64,000 nt of DNA from Oligoflexales bacterium (GCA_947494335.1 CANLUT010000004.1:1-64000); one strand, 5' to 3'; positions 26,956 through 36,979 are shown, counted from the first letter of the stretch. A program made the numbers and translations. Notes: generated from the letters alone by a model not told the origin.

Positions 26956-28992
26956 ATGAATGCATCTCACAGTCACTCTCGGATCAAAAAAATATTTATT
27001 GCCAACCGCGGGGAAATCGCCCGTCGCATCGCAACAACCGCAAAAAAAATGGGGATTGAAACTGTTGCAATCACGGATCGCCAGGTGCCGCCTGCATATC
27101 TCGCTGACGTGGTAACACAATTTGTTCACGTCAAAGAGGAGACCACTCAAACCTATCTTAATCCCGCGCTCATGGTTGAATATGCAAAAGCGAGTGGAGC
27201 CGATGCGGTACACCCTGGCTTTGGCTTTCTCTCGGAAAATGCAGGCTTTGCCGAGGTGGTCGGCAAAGCGGGGTTAACTTGGATTGGCCCCCGGCCAGGT
27301 GCCATTGACGCCATGGCAAGTAAAGCCACAGCGAGAGTACATGCCGAAAAGACTAATGTCCCCTGCCTTCCCGGACTTAATGGTCTTGACCTGACTCAAG
27401 GCGAGACGGCAGCAATTCGCCAGCTTGAGTCCTTCGCTGAGAAAACTGGATTTCCATTATTGATCAAAGCGGCCTATGGCGGCGGCGGCAAGGGCATGAG
27501 AGTTGTAAATAAACAATCAGAACTGGCCGATAATGCCCGACGTGCCGCCGCAGAAGCGGTGAGCTCATTCGGTAACGGCTCTTTGATCGTTGAAAAATAC
27601 TTACCTGCTCCACGCCATGTCGAAGTGCAAGTTATGGCGGATAAGCATGGTAATGTTTGTATTTTTGGCGACCGCGACTGCTCCCTGCAACGTCGCCACC
27701 AGAAGATTCTTGAAGAAGCTCCTGCACCAAATCTTCCGCCCGAGGTACGCGATGCGATGCATGCGGCAGCAAAAGGCTTGGCGTTAGGCGTTGGCTACGA
27801 CAATGCTGGTACAGTAGAATTTCTTGTCGATGAAACGAATCGGCATCATGTGACTTTTTACTTCCTTGAAATGAATACCAGACTTCAGGTTGAACACACC
27901 GTAACGGAGGATGTGTTTAACGTGGACTTGGTAGAGTGGCAAATTAGGGTGGCCCGGGGAGAGGAGCTACCTCAAGAGTTCAAAAACATGAAACCGCGCG
28001 GTCACTCAGTTGAAGTAAGGATTTATGCGGAAGATCCTGGCACCAATTTTTTCCCGGCACCCGGACCCGTGCGAGCATTTGCTCCAGCATCTGGTCGCGG
28101 TATTCGCTGGGAGATTGGACTGGATACCGTCGACGAAATTACGACGGGTTTTGACCCCATGATTGCCAAGCTTGTTTGCTCAGCGGGGGACCGGAAGCAG
28201 GCTCTTGAACTCGTGGCTCAGACACTGGAAAGGACCCTCTTCGCTGGTCCGCGAAATAACATTCCGTTCCTGATTTGGCTGACCAGACACCCAGAGATTG
28301 TTGAGCGTCCGAGCAACACCCATTTTATTGGCAGTCACGTAGAAGACGCTCTCAGCTGGGAAACATCTGCGCGGAATTCATTGGCTGTCGATCAGGAGAG
28401 TCTGATGATAGCTCTGGAGGGGCGTCGCGTTTTAATTCCCGATAGCACCGCACACACGTCTCTCGGATATCCGTCCCACACCAACGTGACCGCCTCGGCG
28501 TTTGCACAGACAACGCAAAGACCAGCAGGCCATGAATCTATTTCAACCCAAGTAACGGCGAAATACTTAGCGTGGAGCCCTAGGGAACCACGATCCATCA
28601 GTCGGTACGGATTTGGACGTTACGAGTCAGGCCAAAAATTATCCAAGGCATTCAATTTCGTTGTACATCAAGCACCAAATCGAACTGAGTATTGGATTGG
28701 ATTACATGGACACAACTGGGTTCGCGTGGATGAACGCGCATCATCTGGAGGATCAGGAGGCGCTGGCACTCAGGGTGATGGCATGTCCGCCCCCGTACCT
28801 GGGAAGGTTGTGCAAGTGCTAGCCAGCAACGAGCAAACCATTGAGCCTGGACAAGTTTTATTTGTGCTGGAAAGCATGAAAATGCAGTTTGAGGTGAAGT
28901 CATCAAAATCTGGAACCGTTGGTCATATTCTCGTGAAGGTGGGTGACCAAGTGATGGCCGGTCAAACTCTCGGAGAATGGACTAACACTTAA
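26956..28992 (+). CDS. Acyl-CoA carboxylase biotin carboxylase/BCCP subunit
   Basis: A 678-residue alpha subunit. N-terminal biotin-carboxylase parts FIANRGEIARR, HPGFGFLSEN, ATP-grasp KAAYGGGGKGM and EMNTRLQVEH are intact, and the C-terminal biotinyl domain carries VLESMKMQ with the biotinylated Lys near residue 642. With the beta subunit at 22659 it should form methylcrotonyl-CoA carboxylase (MccA/LiuD). Isovaleryl-CoA dehydrogenase and HMG-CoA lyase genes, which complete the pathway, are not in the window. Its stop overlaps the convergent methyltransferase gene by four bases. Confidence 0.93.
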   Translation: MNASHSHSRIKKIFIANRGEIARRIATTAKKMGIETVAITDRQVPPAYLADVVTQFVHVKEETTQTYLNPALMVEYAKASGADAVHPGFGFLSENAGFAEVVGKAGLTWIGPRPGAIDAMASKATARVHAEKTNVPCLPGLNGLDLTQGETAAIRQLESFAEKTGFPLLIKAAYGGGGKGMRVVNKQSELADNARRAAAEAVSSFGNGSLIVEKYLPAPRHVEVQVMADKHGNVCIFGDRDCSLQRRHQKILEEAPAPNLPPEVRDAMHAAAKGLALGVGYDNAGTVEFLVDETNRHHVTFYFLEMNTRLQVEHTVTEDVFNVDLVEWQIRVARGEELPQEFKNMKPRGHSVEVRIYAEDPGTNFFPAPGPVRAFAPASGRGIRWEIGLDTVDEITTGFDPMIAKLVCSAGDRKQALELVAQTLERTLFAGPRNNIPFLIWLTRHPEIVERPSNTHFIGSHVEDALSWETSARNSLAVDQESLMIALEGRRVLIPDSTAHTSLGYPSHTNVTASAFAQTTQRPAGHESISTQVTAKYLAWSPREPRSISRYGFGRYESGQKLSKAFNFVVHQAPNRTEYWIGLHGHNWVRVDERASSGGSGGAGTQGDGMSAPVPGKVVQVLASNEQTIEPGQVLFVLESMKMQFEVKSSKSGTVGHILVKVGDQVMAGQTLGEWTNT

Positions 28993-29852
28993 GTCGCCTT
29001 CTCCAACATAACAACCCCTAGTTGGCGGCTATAGGCATCCATGCGTTCAGGCGGAATGATGAAACTGAAGAGCCCAAACCAGTCTGGTCTTCCGATGGAG
29101 CGACCGCACCGATCAGACTCTTCTTTGAGGGTTGTGCTCTCTTTGACCTTCCAGCCGAGACCTGCAAAATACTGAAACCAGTTTTCAACCTTGAAAACCA
29201 TCTGAGCATGGCGCATCCGCCACATGATCCAAAGTTTTGGAATCCCCGAGGCGTATCCACCTTGCCGGTAGTCGTGGACCCAATATTTTACGCACGATAA
29301 TTGATGTAAGCTTTTAGCTAAACTCTCCACATCAGGGTTAGACAAATAAGGAAGTACACCTTCTGTCAAAATCAGAGTTGGCTCATTTGTTGCGTTGAGT
29401 TCGTCAAAAAATCTTTGTCTTTCATTAAGATCTGTCAAATTGACTCCCACACGTGTCAACGGTAGTAGCGGCATCTCGGATTTTAGAAGGTTATTTTTAT
29501 GATCGATAAGACCAGGAAAATCGACCTCCAACCACGAGACTTGCACCGACAGTTTTAGACGATACGGACGTGTATCAAGACCAGCGCCGAGATTTACAAT
29601 TCTGGTGATACCACTGTTAACGGCACTGATTATCATGTTATCGATAGCCACAGTTCGCATGGCCATCATCCAAGACATAAAATCGCCTCCGGCCATTTTC
29701 TTTGCGATTTGCTCGCCGCGTGGACCGGCCAATTTCAGTGACAGTGGATCTTTATAAAGCGCGTCTGGACGCGTCCCCTCGCAAGCTCTATGGACTGCCA
29801 CCCATAGAGCTGTGTCCGAAACATCCTTTATCCCACTCATAGATTTCCCCAT
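28989..29852 (-). CDS. SAM-dependent methyltransferase of the leucine carboxyl methyltransferase-like family
   Basis: A 287-residue protein. It has the opening SDTALWVAVHRA, KDPLSLKLAGPRG, the SAM motif IVNLGAGLDTRPYRL and ILTEGVLPYL, the signature of the family described as putative SAM-dependent methyltransferases (TIGR00027) related to PPM1/LCMT. Substrates are unknown in bacteria, where members methylate diverse small molecules. It is convergent with the carboxylase gene and transcribed alone. Confidence 0.85.
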   Translation of the reverse strand: MGKSMSGIKDVSDTALWVAVHRACEGTRPDALYKDPLSLKLAGPRGEQIAKKMAGGDFMSWMMAMRTVAIDNMIISAVNSGITRIVNLGAGLDTRPYRLKLSVQVSWLEVDFPGLIDHKNNLLKSEMPLLPLTRVGVNLTDLNERQRFFDELNATNEPTLILTEGVLPYLSNPDVESLAKSLHQLSCVKYWVHDYRQGGYASGIPKLWIMWRMRHAQMVFKVENWFQYFAGLGWKVKESTTLKEESDRCGRSIGRPDWFGLFSFIIPPERMDAYSRQLGVVMLEKAT

Positions 29853-30027
29853 TGAGCCTTACGTTTTCAGCTTTCCCCACCAAATGGAGTTTTCCGAAAT
29901 AACGATCTAATGATTTTAATTTTTGGACACTTGGACCTTTACGACACCCTCGAGCCGAAGCCCATGGTATCATAAATGAAAGTCTGCGGAATACTCTCAG
30001 ACTCAGCTGTAAGTGATGGAAATTTAT

Positions 30028-30984
30028 ATGAACACCAATATCCAAAGATTTTTACGCGAGTCAGGACTTAAAGTTCTGGCCGTGTCACGCATGAACTCCT
30101 GTGAATACTCAGTCGTCATGTATTTACTAAACGCTGCCATGACGGGTCTTGAGAATTTAATCACCACGGAAAACGAACTAAGCTCCATCATTGGACACAG
30201 CCCCCGTGAGGTCCGTCAGGCGATTGAAGAGCTAGAGGCTCGCCATATTATCAAATCCAGGTATGGTGATGGATCTCAAGCGCCAAAATTTCAAAGTCTT
30301 AGTTTAGGCATTCAGTGGGATCTTAGTCGCTGGAAGCTTGGACTCAAAGAAGTACCCACCCATCACGAAGCTGTGATTCTTCCATTCCGTCGAGGATTTC
30401 CAAAGCTCTCCGTGGTGGAAGGAAAACGACATGAAGACCACAGTGATAAACCTGTAATTCACAAGGCACACTCAGACGAGGACACCACTCAGCGCATTAT
30501 CGATGCGTTCTCCCGTGGTCGAGAACTGGATGAGCATGAACGAAAAATTAATAAACAAGTCGCCGAAGCATTGGGCGCCGCGCACCCCGTCGACCAAATT
30601 CTGGTCATGATTCGTCACTTTGATCATCGAATTCCGACTCTATCATTACTTGCATCTAACTGGGATCACTACGTCGAGCAATATGAGCATGAGCATCAAA
30701 AGCTTGATCTATTCGGACAGCGTCAAAAGCAGCATGAGCTGGACCAAAAGGTTCGCGAGGCCGCCCAGCATGCTCTTGAACGTCGTGAGCAACTGGATTT
30801 ATCGGAAGAGGAACTGCAGGTTTTGGATCTCCTTGCAAACCATCGACATCCAAGACGTCAGCTTTTTTGGGCTTATCAAATGCGAATTCGCTACCCAAAA
30901 CTCACGGGATTTTTCACAGAAACACACAGTTTGATGCTACCGATCACACAAAGTGGAACGGTCGTTAAGCGGCCGACTGAATAA
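30028..30984 (+). CDS. Winged-helix-like DNA-binding protein of unknown role
   Basis: A 318-residue soluble protein. Residues about 20-85 (ELSSIIGHSPREVRQAIEELEARHIIKSRYG) read as a MarR/GntR-like winged helix with recognition helix and wing. The rest is helical and charged, with a long Gln/Glu/Lys-rich stretch (residues about 215-265) likely to be coiled coil, and a basic end. No ligand domain is recognised. Three starts are in frame: GTG 30013, ATG 30016 and ATG 30028; I prefer the last because TGGAAA precedes it. A replication-initiation or regulatory role are both possible. Confidence 0.6.
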   Translation: MNTNIQRFLRESGLKVLAVSRMNSCEYSVVMYLLNAAMTGLENLITTENELSSIIGHSPREVRQAIEELEARHIIKSRYGDGSQAPKFQSLSLGIQWDLSRWKLGLKEVPTHHEAVILPFRRGFPKLSVVEGKRHEDHSDKPVIHKAHSDEDTTQRIIDAFSRGRELDEHERKINKQVAEALGAAHPVDQILVMIRHFDHRIPTLSLLASNWDHYVEQYEHEHQKLDLFGQRQKQHELDQKVREAAQHALERREQLDLSEEELQVLDLLANHRHPRRQLFWAYQMRIRYPKLTGFFTETHSLMLPITQSGTVVKRPTE

Positions 30985-30999
30985 TTTAATTAAGCATCG

Positions 31000-32670
31000 T
31001 TACTGACTCGATGGCAGAACACACCTGACATTGGCAGAATGAGAAAACTCCAGCTGAGAAGCCCCAGCGGTCCCCCAAACTCCATAAAAATAGCCCGGGT
31101 TATCCACCGAACTGACACCAGTTGCTGTCCACGTCCACGTGGATGCCCCAGGCGCGCTACTAGAAATGGGGGGCACTCCTAGTCTTCCGCCCATTGTGAG
31201 ATCTTTGGGCTCCGCCGGGCCCTCAGTCAGACGTGCCTCAGCAGTAGTTTCAAATAATGTCGGAAGTCGCATGCCTTTGGAACCACAAACCTTGATATTT
31301 CCATGGAACCACATCGGTGCCTTCACCAGGAGGCTCGTCCAGCTTGTTAAATAATCGATCCCGGGTATATTTAATCTTACATTGGTCCCTGCGTTTAATG
31401 GTTGCTCTCCATTTCCGACATCATAGTAAAGGCAGGTGTTCGCTAGAGTTTTAGCTACATATACGGCTGGCGGACAGACTCGACCAACGATTGGACTCAC
31501 TCTATTTTCGACCAAGAAATCCAGGTCACTCATTACATGTCCACCAGGAAAAAGTTTTTTCTGCCATACCAACGACCGATCACTACTCCATTGACCACGG
31601 GCGTTCAAAATCCTGTTCCCAGGCTTAGCTGCGGGACCCTCTCTCCAAATCAAACAGTCCACGGAACCATCTGCGCAAGATCCCAAATTAGCTAAATGAA
31701 CAATAAAATTTGTTTCCTCAATCATAGCCTCCATATTCAGCTTTTTTTCCGCCACGGCGTAGCAGCTGCCAGTCTTCGGACCGCCGCAGATCATTCTTTT
31801 TTGAACTGGAGGTTTAATGCGGTACTTCATACGCGTAGGCTCGGACTGCTGACTTCCGCGACAAGCCACCACGTTCAGATAACTGATGGCACCATTTGAG
31901 AGCACCTCCATGAAGTCGGTAAATTCCTTGCTATCCTTGCAGTTTGCGCGTTCTTTGCTTCCCACCGTGTAGCGATAACTCACACCATCAACCACATTGA
32001 TGACTGCTTTGACGGGAAGATCAAATTCCCCACTGTCTGGCTTCACTTGTGGCGGTAAAAGATCCTCAGACTTCGCGGGAAGCATCAATTGGAACACACC
32101 CAAACGATTCGTTTTAAACGAGAACTTTCCGTTTCGGATGCTGCCCCTGACATTAGTTAAAATTTCGGGCGCGTCACTTTCACACTTGCGACCAAAACAC
32201 TTATGAACAACGCTATAATCACCCTCAGCCCGCTCATCCAAGGCCCAAAAGTTTTCAAAGCTCGCTAACCCAGTACCACCACTAACGGGAAGTGTAATGG
32301 TCATAGGAGACGACAGCTGGGAGTTCTCTCCTGCTGTCACCGAAACAGCAGACCCAGCTGGAAGAAAGGAGACGCCTGACGATGCTAACGCAGCATAGAT
32401 GTCACCTTGTTGTGACACTGCCACGGTGGCTGGAATCGCCAATGCACCCGCAGGAATTAAAATGCTTGCATCACTTTTCGTGCAGGTTGCCTCTTGAAGA
32501 GCACCGGCAGCAGGATCAACCGTAAACTGGCACTCGTCCTCGCTCGTCCCCGCATCCGATAGAGACGTTATTTTTTCTGCCCCTGAGATGCGCGACTGCG
32601 CGTGATTTTGACTGAGGGCGCCAAGTCCGCACCTGGATAAAACCAAAATTGATATTAAGGCTAGACGCAT
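31000..32670 (-). CDS. Large exported protein with ZU5-like and Cys-rich C-terminal domains
   Basis: A 556-residue protein with an N-terminal export signal (MRLALISILVLSRCG); the Cys is preceded by Arg, so lipidation is doubtful. Residues about 65-200 (ASILIPAGALAIPATVAVS) resemble a ZU5-type beta domain. The C-terminal 250 residues hold several Cys and a GMRLPTLFET...NVRCVLP pattern like the DUF1566/Lcl domain found on bacterial surface proteins. The stop is 15 bases from the convergent helix-turn-helix gene. Function is unknown; a surface-exposed location is inferred. Confidence 0.6.
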   Translation of the reverse strand: MRLALISILVLSRCGLGALSQNHAQSRISGAEKITSLSDAGTSEDECQFTVDPAAGALQEATCTKSDASILIPAGALAIPATVAVSQQGDIYAALASSGVSFLPAGSAVSVTAGENSQLSSPMTITLPVSGGTGLASFENFWALDERAEGDYSVVHKCFGRKCESDAPEILTNVRGSIRNGKFSFKTNRLGVFQLMLPAKSEDLLPPQVKPDSGEFDLPVKAVINVVDGVSYRYTVGSKERANCKDSKEFTDFMEVLSNGAISYLNVVACRGSQQSEPTRMKYRIKPPVQKRMICGGPKTGSCYAVAEKKLNMEAMIEETNFIVHLANLGSCADGSVDCLIWREGPAAKPGNRILNARGQWSSDRSLVWQKKLFPGGHVMSDLDFLVENRVSPIVGRVCPPAVYVAKTLANTCLYYDVGNGEQPLNAGTNVRLNIPGIDYLTSWTSLLVKAPMWFHGNIKVCGSKGMRLPTLFETTAEARLTEGPAEPKDLTMGGRLGVPPISSSAPGASTWTWTATGVSSVDNPGYFYGVWGTAGASQLEFSHSANVRCVLPSSQ

Positions 32671-32855
32671 ACACTCTCCCTCATTGCTCAGGGTCGGGTA
32701 GCGTCATCAACTACTTTAAATTTCAAACGACAGCGAACGTCAGGAGTGCAAGGGATTAAAACCATTGGATTTTATCGATGTCCCGATGGCCTTCGCCCCG
32801 GGAATTAAAGATGAACGGCCTACGAGGTACTTTGGCCAGCTGATAATTCAAAATA

Positions 32856-34031
32856 TCAGGTCCCGAGCAGTCCTCGCATAAATTCGGAACTCTCGAAAGC
32901 GCGCAGGTCAGCGGCTTTTTCACCGACTCCAATATAACGAATGGGTATTTTAAACTGATCGGCGATTCCAATGATCACTCCACCTTTGGCGGTTCCGTCC
33001 AGTTTAGTTACCACAATACCAGTCACCTGCGTCACCTCACTGAATGCCTTGACTTGTTGAACCGCATTTTGTCCGGTTGTCGCATCCACGACAATCCATG
33101 TTTCGTGAGGCGCTTGCGGTAGTCCTTTACCTATGGATTTGTTGATTTTGGATAGTTCTGCCATCAACTCATTTTTATTATGAAGACGACCAGCGGTATC
33201 GATAATCAGGACGTCCATACCGCGCGCTTTGGCAGCCTGCACACCGTCAAAAGCAACAGCTGCCGGATCTGCGCCTTGATGTTGTTTTATCACCGGCACA
33301 TGATTACGCTCTCCCCAAACCATCAACTGATCGATAGCCGCTGCACGAAACGTATCTGCAGCGCAAAGCATAACTTTCTTACCTTCCGCAGTGAATCGGG
33401 CCGCAAGTTTTCCAATCGTCGTCGTTTTACCAACACCATTCACACCCACAACGAGTACAACAAACAGGCCCTCAGCAGGCGTATTTAAGGGCTTCACAGC
33501 CTCGGAAAAGATTCCTTCAGCCCGTCGCGACAGAGACTCTGTAACCTTTGTCCATTCAACGGTTTGTCCAGCAAGATCATTTCGAATGGCCTCAACAAGA
33601 CGATCAGCCGTTTTAACACCAACGTCGGCTCGATACAGGACCTCGTGAATCCGCTCCAACGTTTCTTCATCGATTCTGGATGCTCCGGAGAAAATACCGG
33701 CAAGTCCTCCTGTCAAAGAATCTCGAGTTCTTGCCAAGCCTCCTCGAAGTCGCGTAAGCCAAGTGTTACGATCCTGAGATCTTATCTCCTGAACATCAGT
33801 TGCAATGAGTTCAGCTTCTAATGCGGGGAGTGCCACATCTTTCTTTGCTGCAACTAAATCCTCCTTGGTTTCACTCGATATCGCTTGGTCGGTTTTGCGG
33901 CGAAGCACGCGCACGTATGCCGCGGCCACAATCAGCACCAACATGAGAATCAAAAGTGGTCCAACCACCAAGAACCAGGTGTTCGAGTGACTTCCTGCGG
34001 TCATCAAATACTCAAAAGGATCACTTTGCAT
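32856..34031 (-). CDS. ftsY: Signal recognition particle receptor FtsY
   Basis: A 391-residue SRP GTPase that docks ribosome-SRP complexes at the membrane. A single transmembrane helix (WFLVVGPLLILMLVLIVAAAYV) near residue 20 replaces the amphipathic targeting helix of E. coli FtsY, followed by an acidic linker and the NG domain: GVNGVGKTTTIGKLA (G1), DTFRAAAIDQL, DTAGRLHNK and TKLDGTAKGG. The ATG at 34031 has GGAG at six bases; the frame runs back to a GTG at 34073. It is divergent from the outer-membrane protein gene with only 74 bases between. Confidence 0.96.
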   Translation of the reverse strand: MQSDPFEYLMTAGSHSNTWFLVVGPLLILMLVLIVAAAYVRVLRRKTDQAISSETKEDLVAAKKDVALPALEAELIATDVQEIRSQDRNTWLTRLRGGLARTRDSLTGGLAGIFSGASRIDEETLERIHEVLYRADVGVKTADRLVEAIRNDLAGQTVEWTKVTESLSRRAEGIFSEAVKPLNTPAEGLFVVLVVGVNGVGKTTTIGKLAARFTAEGKKVMLCAADTFRAAAIDQLMVWGERNHVPVIKQHQGADPAAVAFDGVQAAKARGMDVLIIDTAGRLHNKNELMAELSKINKSIGKGLPQAPHETWIVVDATTGQNAVQQVKAFSEVTQVTGIVVTKLDGTAKGGVIIGIADQFKIPIRYIGVGEKAADLRAFESSEFMRGLLGT

Positions 34032-34105
34032 CAAAGACTCCAAAACATTATGATTAAGTCGAGCGGATCTCACCGCGCGATCTCAGATATGAGGGCCACA
34101 TCATA

Positions 34106-34840
34106 ATGCGAAACAAATTTTTGATAAAGTATGGCCTTGTGTCTCTGTTTTTTTATTTTTTAACAATAATTCCAATAAGTTACGCTGAGATCTCGACGGA
34201 AGATCAGGTTGTAACTGAGCCTGGGGGCGGATTGGCGCTCCACGTTTGGGACCGATACGTGAGGCGTTTCAGACGGGATCACAACTTAAGTCTGTCTGCA
34301 GGATACCAATACGTAACATGGAACGTTCAACGATTCGGCGATTTCACAGACAAATCGTATAACAGCGACCAAGCAAGTCTCATGCTCGACTACACATTTC
34401 ACATCCTAATATCAGGTAAAACTGGCTACTTCCTGGGGTCCAGTGCCGGCTATATTTACGCCAAGCCCGACAAGCTCGATGATGAATTTCAACCGTCAAC
34501 ATCATGGCTCCTCCCCGGCGTCCGCGCTGGCTTGGCGTATAACTATGACCCGTCTGGACGACTTTTTGCGGGTTTCGGAGCGCAGTTGGAACGATTCAAT
34601 GGCTTGAGAACCCATCGTCTTTCGGGTCCATGGGAGTCTGCCCATTTAACGGGTGAAACATATCAGCTGTACGCAGGTATTGACCTTTTTTTTGCACTGG
34701 ATATGGCGATACATTTTACCTTGGTTAGTAATACAACCGTATTTCAGAAACCTGCAGATGCTGGAGATTTTCTCGTAAACGCGCGCCTGTCACGACGAAG
34801 CCAGGGCGCCGAGCTTGGCCTAATGATGCACTTTCTTTGA
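34106..34840 (+). CDS. Predicted outer-membrane beta-barrel protein
   Basis: A 244-residue preprotein with a clear signal peptide (LVSLFFYFLTIIPISYAE) and then alternating polar and hydrophobic strands rich in Tyr, Gly and Phe. It ends LGLMMHFL, a hydrophobic C-terminal strand as in many outer-membrane barrels. Length suggests an eight- to ten-stranded barrel. No family is recognised. It is followed by a 75-residue gene and a lipoprotein gene on the same strand. Confidence 0.65.
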   Translation: MRNKFLIKYGLVSLFFYFLTIIPISYAEISTEDQVVTEPGGGLALHVWDRYVRRFRRDHNLSLSAGYQYVTWNVQRFGDFTDKSYNSDQASLMLDYTFHILISGKTGYFLGSSAGYIYAKPDKLDDEFQPSTSWLLPGVRAGLAYNYDPSGRLFAGFGAQLERFNGLRTHRLSGPWESAHLTGETYQLYAGIDLFFALDMAIHFTLVSNTTVFQKPADAGDFLVNARLSRRSQGAELGLMMHFL

Positions 34841-34893
34841 TATGATCATGATATACTTAGAAAGCGTTTATCAGGAATAATCAGAGATTTAAT

Positions 34894-35121
34894 ATGGCCC
34901 AGGACAGTAGCAACAAATCAAAAAACCAAAGTGGTGGAATTGCCAAGTCAAGTCATCGTGGCAACATGGATGAATATGAAGCCGTGCGCACAATCGTATC
35001 CGAAAATCCTGGACTTTTGATGCGGGTCCTCGAAAAAATTAGATCAGCACGTAACGGTGATGGAAACCAAAAGACCAACATCACCAATAAAGACGAAGAT
35101 AAAAATCAAAATAAAAAGTGA
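34894..35121 (+). CDS. Small hydrophilic protein of unknown function
   Basis: A 75-residue protein with a charged low-complexity start and end (SSNKSKNQSGG; KDEDKNQNKK) flanking one likely helix (YEAVRTIVSENPGLLMRVLEKIRSA is the only ordered-looking part). There is no signal peptide. It lies 12 bases before the lipoprotein gene, so co-expression is likely. I do not recognise it. Confidence 0.55.
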   Translation: MAQDSSNKSKNQSGGIAKSSHRGNMDEYEAVRTIVSENPGLLMRVLEKIRSARNGDGNQKTNITNKDEDKNQNKK

Positions 35122-35133
35122 GCCTCGCGAGTT

Positions 35134-35754
35134 ATGAGAAGTCTCGTTTCAATTCTGATTGCGATTGCTCAAATCCTCCAAATGACGGGGTGTGCATCCC
35201 TGACGTCAGATAAACGCCCTGAAGGGGTTATCGTTGAAAGAAACAAACAGTCTCGACCTGTTTGGGTCGATTCCCCAACCACCAAACTGATCACCAACGA
35301 AACCGAAACTCGCTACCATTTCGCAATGATTAAACAGCGAGACCTCCCGATCGCTGTAAAACTATCACAGACAAACGCTATCAAGGAAAGCTTTAGGCTG
35401 TGGCGGAATATTTTTGGACAAAATCTTCATCAGCTGTCGCAGGTCCGCCGCCTTCAGACGTCTACCAAGTATGCGAAAGATCTCACAAACATTTTTGATT
35501 CTGTTGCTAGCAGAATTCACGGAGACCTTGCCCAGGTTGAGGATATTTACTACGAACGGATTCGTATTGATAATTATGGGCCTGTTCCGGAATTACAGGG
35601 AGTACCAGAATACTTTGATGTCCATACCCTTGTTAAAATACTACCGCTGGATCAGGATCGCCTCAGAAAATCTCTGAGCACTGCTTTAATCTCTGCTCGA
35701 TTTCCTGAGTTCAAGAAGGTTGGCCGAGAGCTTGCTGTTGCGGCCAAGAAGTAA
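35134..35754 (+). CDS. Predicted lipoprotein with RPVWV motif
   Basis: A 206-residue lipoprotein. The signal peptide ends QMTGCAS, so the mature protein starts at a lipidated Cys. Soon after comes SRPVWVDSP, a motif seen at the start of LPP20-like bacterial lipoproteins, and a helical region follows. It probably sits on the periplasmic face of the envelope. Its stop lies three bases from that of the convergent von Willebrand A lipoprotein gene. Confidence 0.7.
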   Translation: MRSLVSILIAIAQILQMTGCASLTSDKRPEGVIVERNKQSRPVWVDSPTTKLITNETETRYHFAMIKQRDLPIAVKLSQTNAIKESFRLWRNIFGQNLHQLSQVRRLQTSTKYAKDLTNIFDSVASRIHGDLAQVEDIYYERIRIDNYGPVPELQGVPEYFDVHTLVKILPLDQDRLRKSLSTALISARFPEFKKVGRELAVAAKK

Positions 35755-35757
35755 TTT

Positions 35758-36894
35758 CTAGTAGTACTCGACCTCAACAACGGAGCCAAAATCCGGGACT
35801 GTGTCGACATCAAATACAATCGCCTGTCGCGAATCGATATAGCGCCAACCAGATTCAATCACAAGGCCATCGACTTTCAAAATAATGCTTCGAGGATCCT
35901 GCGGGACAGTAAATAATTTAAAGCTAGATACCTGTGCCGAAAAATCATCTGCCATTGCCTGTAGTCCGCCAGCCCAATCACTCTCACATATGTCTAATGT
36001 AAACCCACCACTCATCTGACTTGCTCGTAACTGCTCGGCACCAACTTCTAACGTCCCGTCTGCGCCACATGGACTATCCAAACTTTGTTTGCGACTAAGA
36101 CCGACAACACTGGAGACACTAAACGCACCATCGGGACGCACTTGGCGTAGAAACTTGATCAAATCATCCGATCTAAATTTATATCTTGTCGCACCCTCAG
36201 CCCACCAATTTCGCCCCGCCTCGTCTTTTTTAGATAGACCTACGCCGTCATCCTCTTCATCACTAACGATGACAACCGACAGGAAAGAATTATCGCGTAC
36301 CAGTCCAAAATTATTTCCGGTCAAGCTTGCCTCAACTGCTGCTTTCGCTGCCGTCAAACCATGCTCAAATGAAGATCCAGACGTACCTAATCGAGCTAAT
36401 CGGAAAAACTCACTGCGAGCGTCTTCGCCCATACCGCGGATAACCCTATTTCCAGCCAATCGGCCACGCAGACCTGCCACTGTTTGCGCACGATCCGGGC
36501 ACATAATTTTGTCAGGATCACTCGGACGAACAGCTTCACACATGTCGGTAGAGGTCACACCCATTTGAATATCAGCATTCCAGTCACTTGCCGCCTGTAA
36601 AAAAGCATCAATATTTGAAGCTAGCTGATCCTGATATGGTGACATGGACGCCGAATTATCAATAACCCACAACACATCGAGATTGGTCTTTTTTGATTGT
36701 TCAAAACGCTGTCGTTTTAATCTCAGAGACCCGGGATCATCTGTCTCGTTTATCTGCGACTCAGGTTCAGAGACATAAAAAGGATCCTCGCCACGGTAGC
36801 GTTCCGAGAAGTCAGATTTATCCGAGCATGCTATGGGCAGTAGGCTTGCCAAGAGCCAAATAGTATTTAGGCTGAATTTTCTGCTAAGAATCAT
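35758..36894 (-). CDS. von Willebrand factor A-domain lipoprotein
   Basis: A 378-residue lipoprotein (signal ending LLPIACS). Residues about 55-270 form a vWA domain with an intact MIDAS site DNSASMS and a later acidic SDEEDDG loop; vWA domains bind partners through a divalent metal. The last 80 residues resemble a beta domain (PRSIILKVDGLVI...VEVEYY). A gap of 85 bases separates it from the sigma-like gene upstream, so it may have its own promoter. Binding partner unknown. Confidence 0.8.
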   Translation of the reverse strand: MILSRKFSLNTIWLLASLLPIACSDKSDFSERYRGEDPFYVSEPESQINETDDPGSLRLKRQRFEQSKKTNLDVLWVIDNSASMSPYQDQLASNIDAFLQAASDWNADIQMGVTSTDMCEAVRPSDPDKIMCPDRAQTVAGLRGRLAGNRVIRGMGEDARSEFFRLARLGTSGSSFEHGLTAAKAAVEASLTGNNFGLVRDNSFLSVVIVSDEEDDGVGLSKKDEAGRNWWAEGATRYKFRSDDLIKFLRQVRPDGAFSVSSVVGLSRKQSLDSPCGADGTLEVGAEQLRASQMSGGFTLDICESDWAGGLQAMADDFSAQVSSFKLFTVPQDPRSIILKVDGLVIESGWRYIDSRQAIVFDVDTVPDFGSVVEVEYY

Positions 36895-36979
36895 AAAGAC
36901 CCCCTAAATCTTCAATCGGCGCCAAAAGCACTGATCTTAGACAGCGGTTTTTCTGTTTTGAAAAATAGCTGTACTAAAG

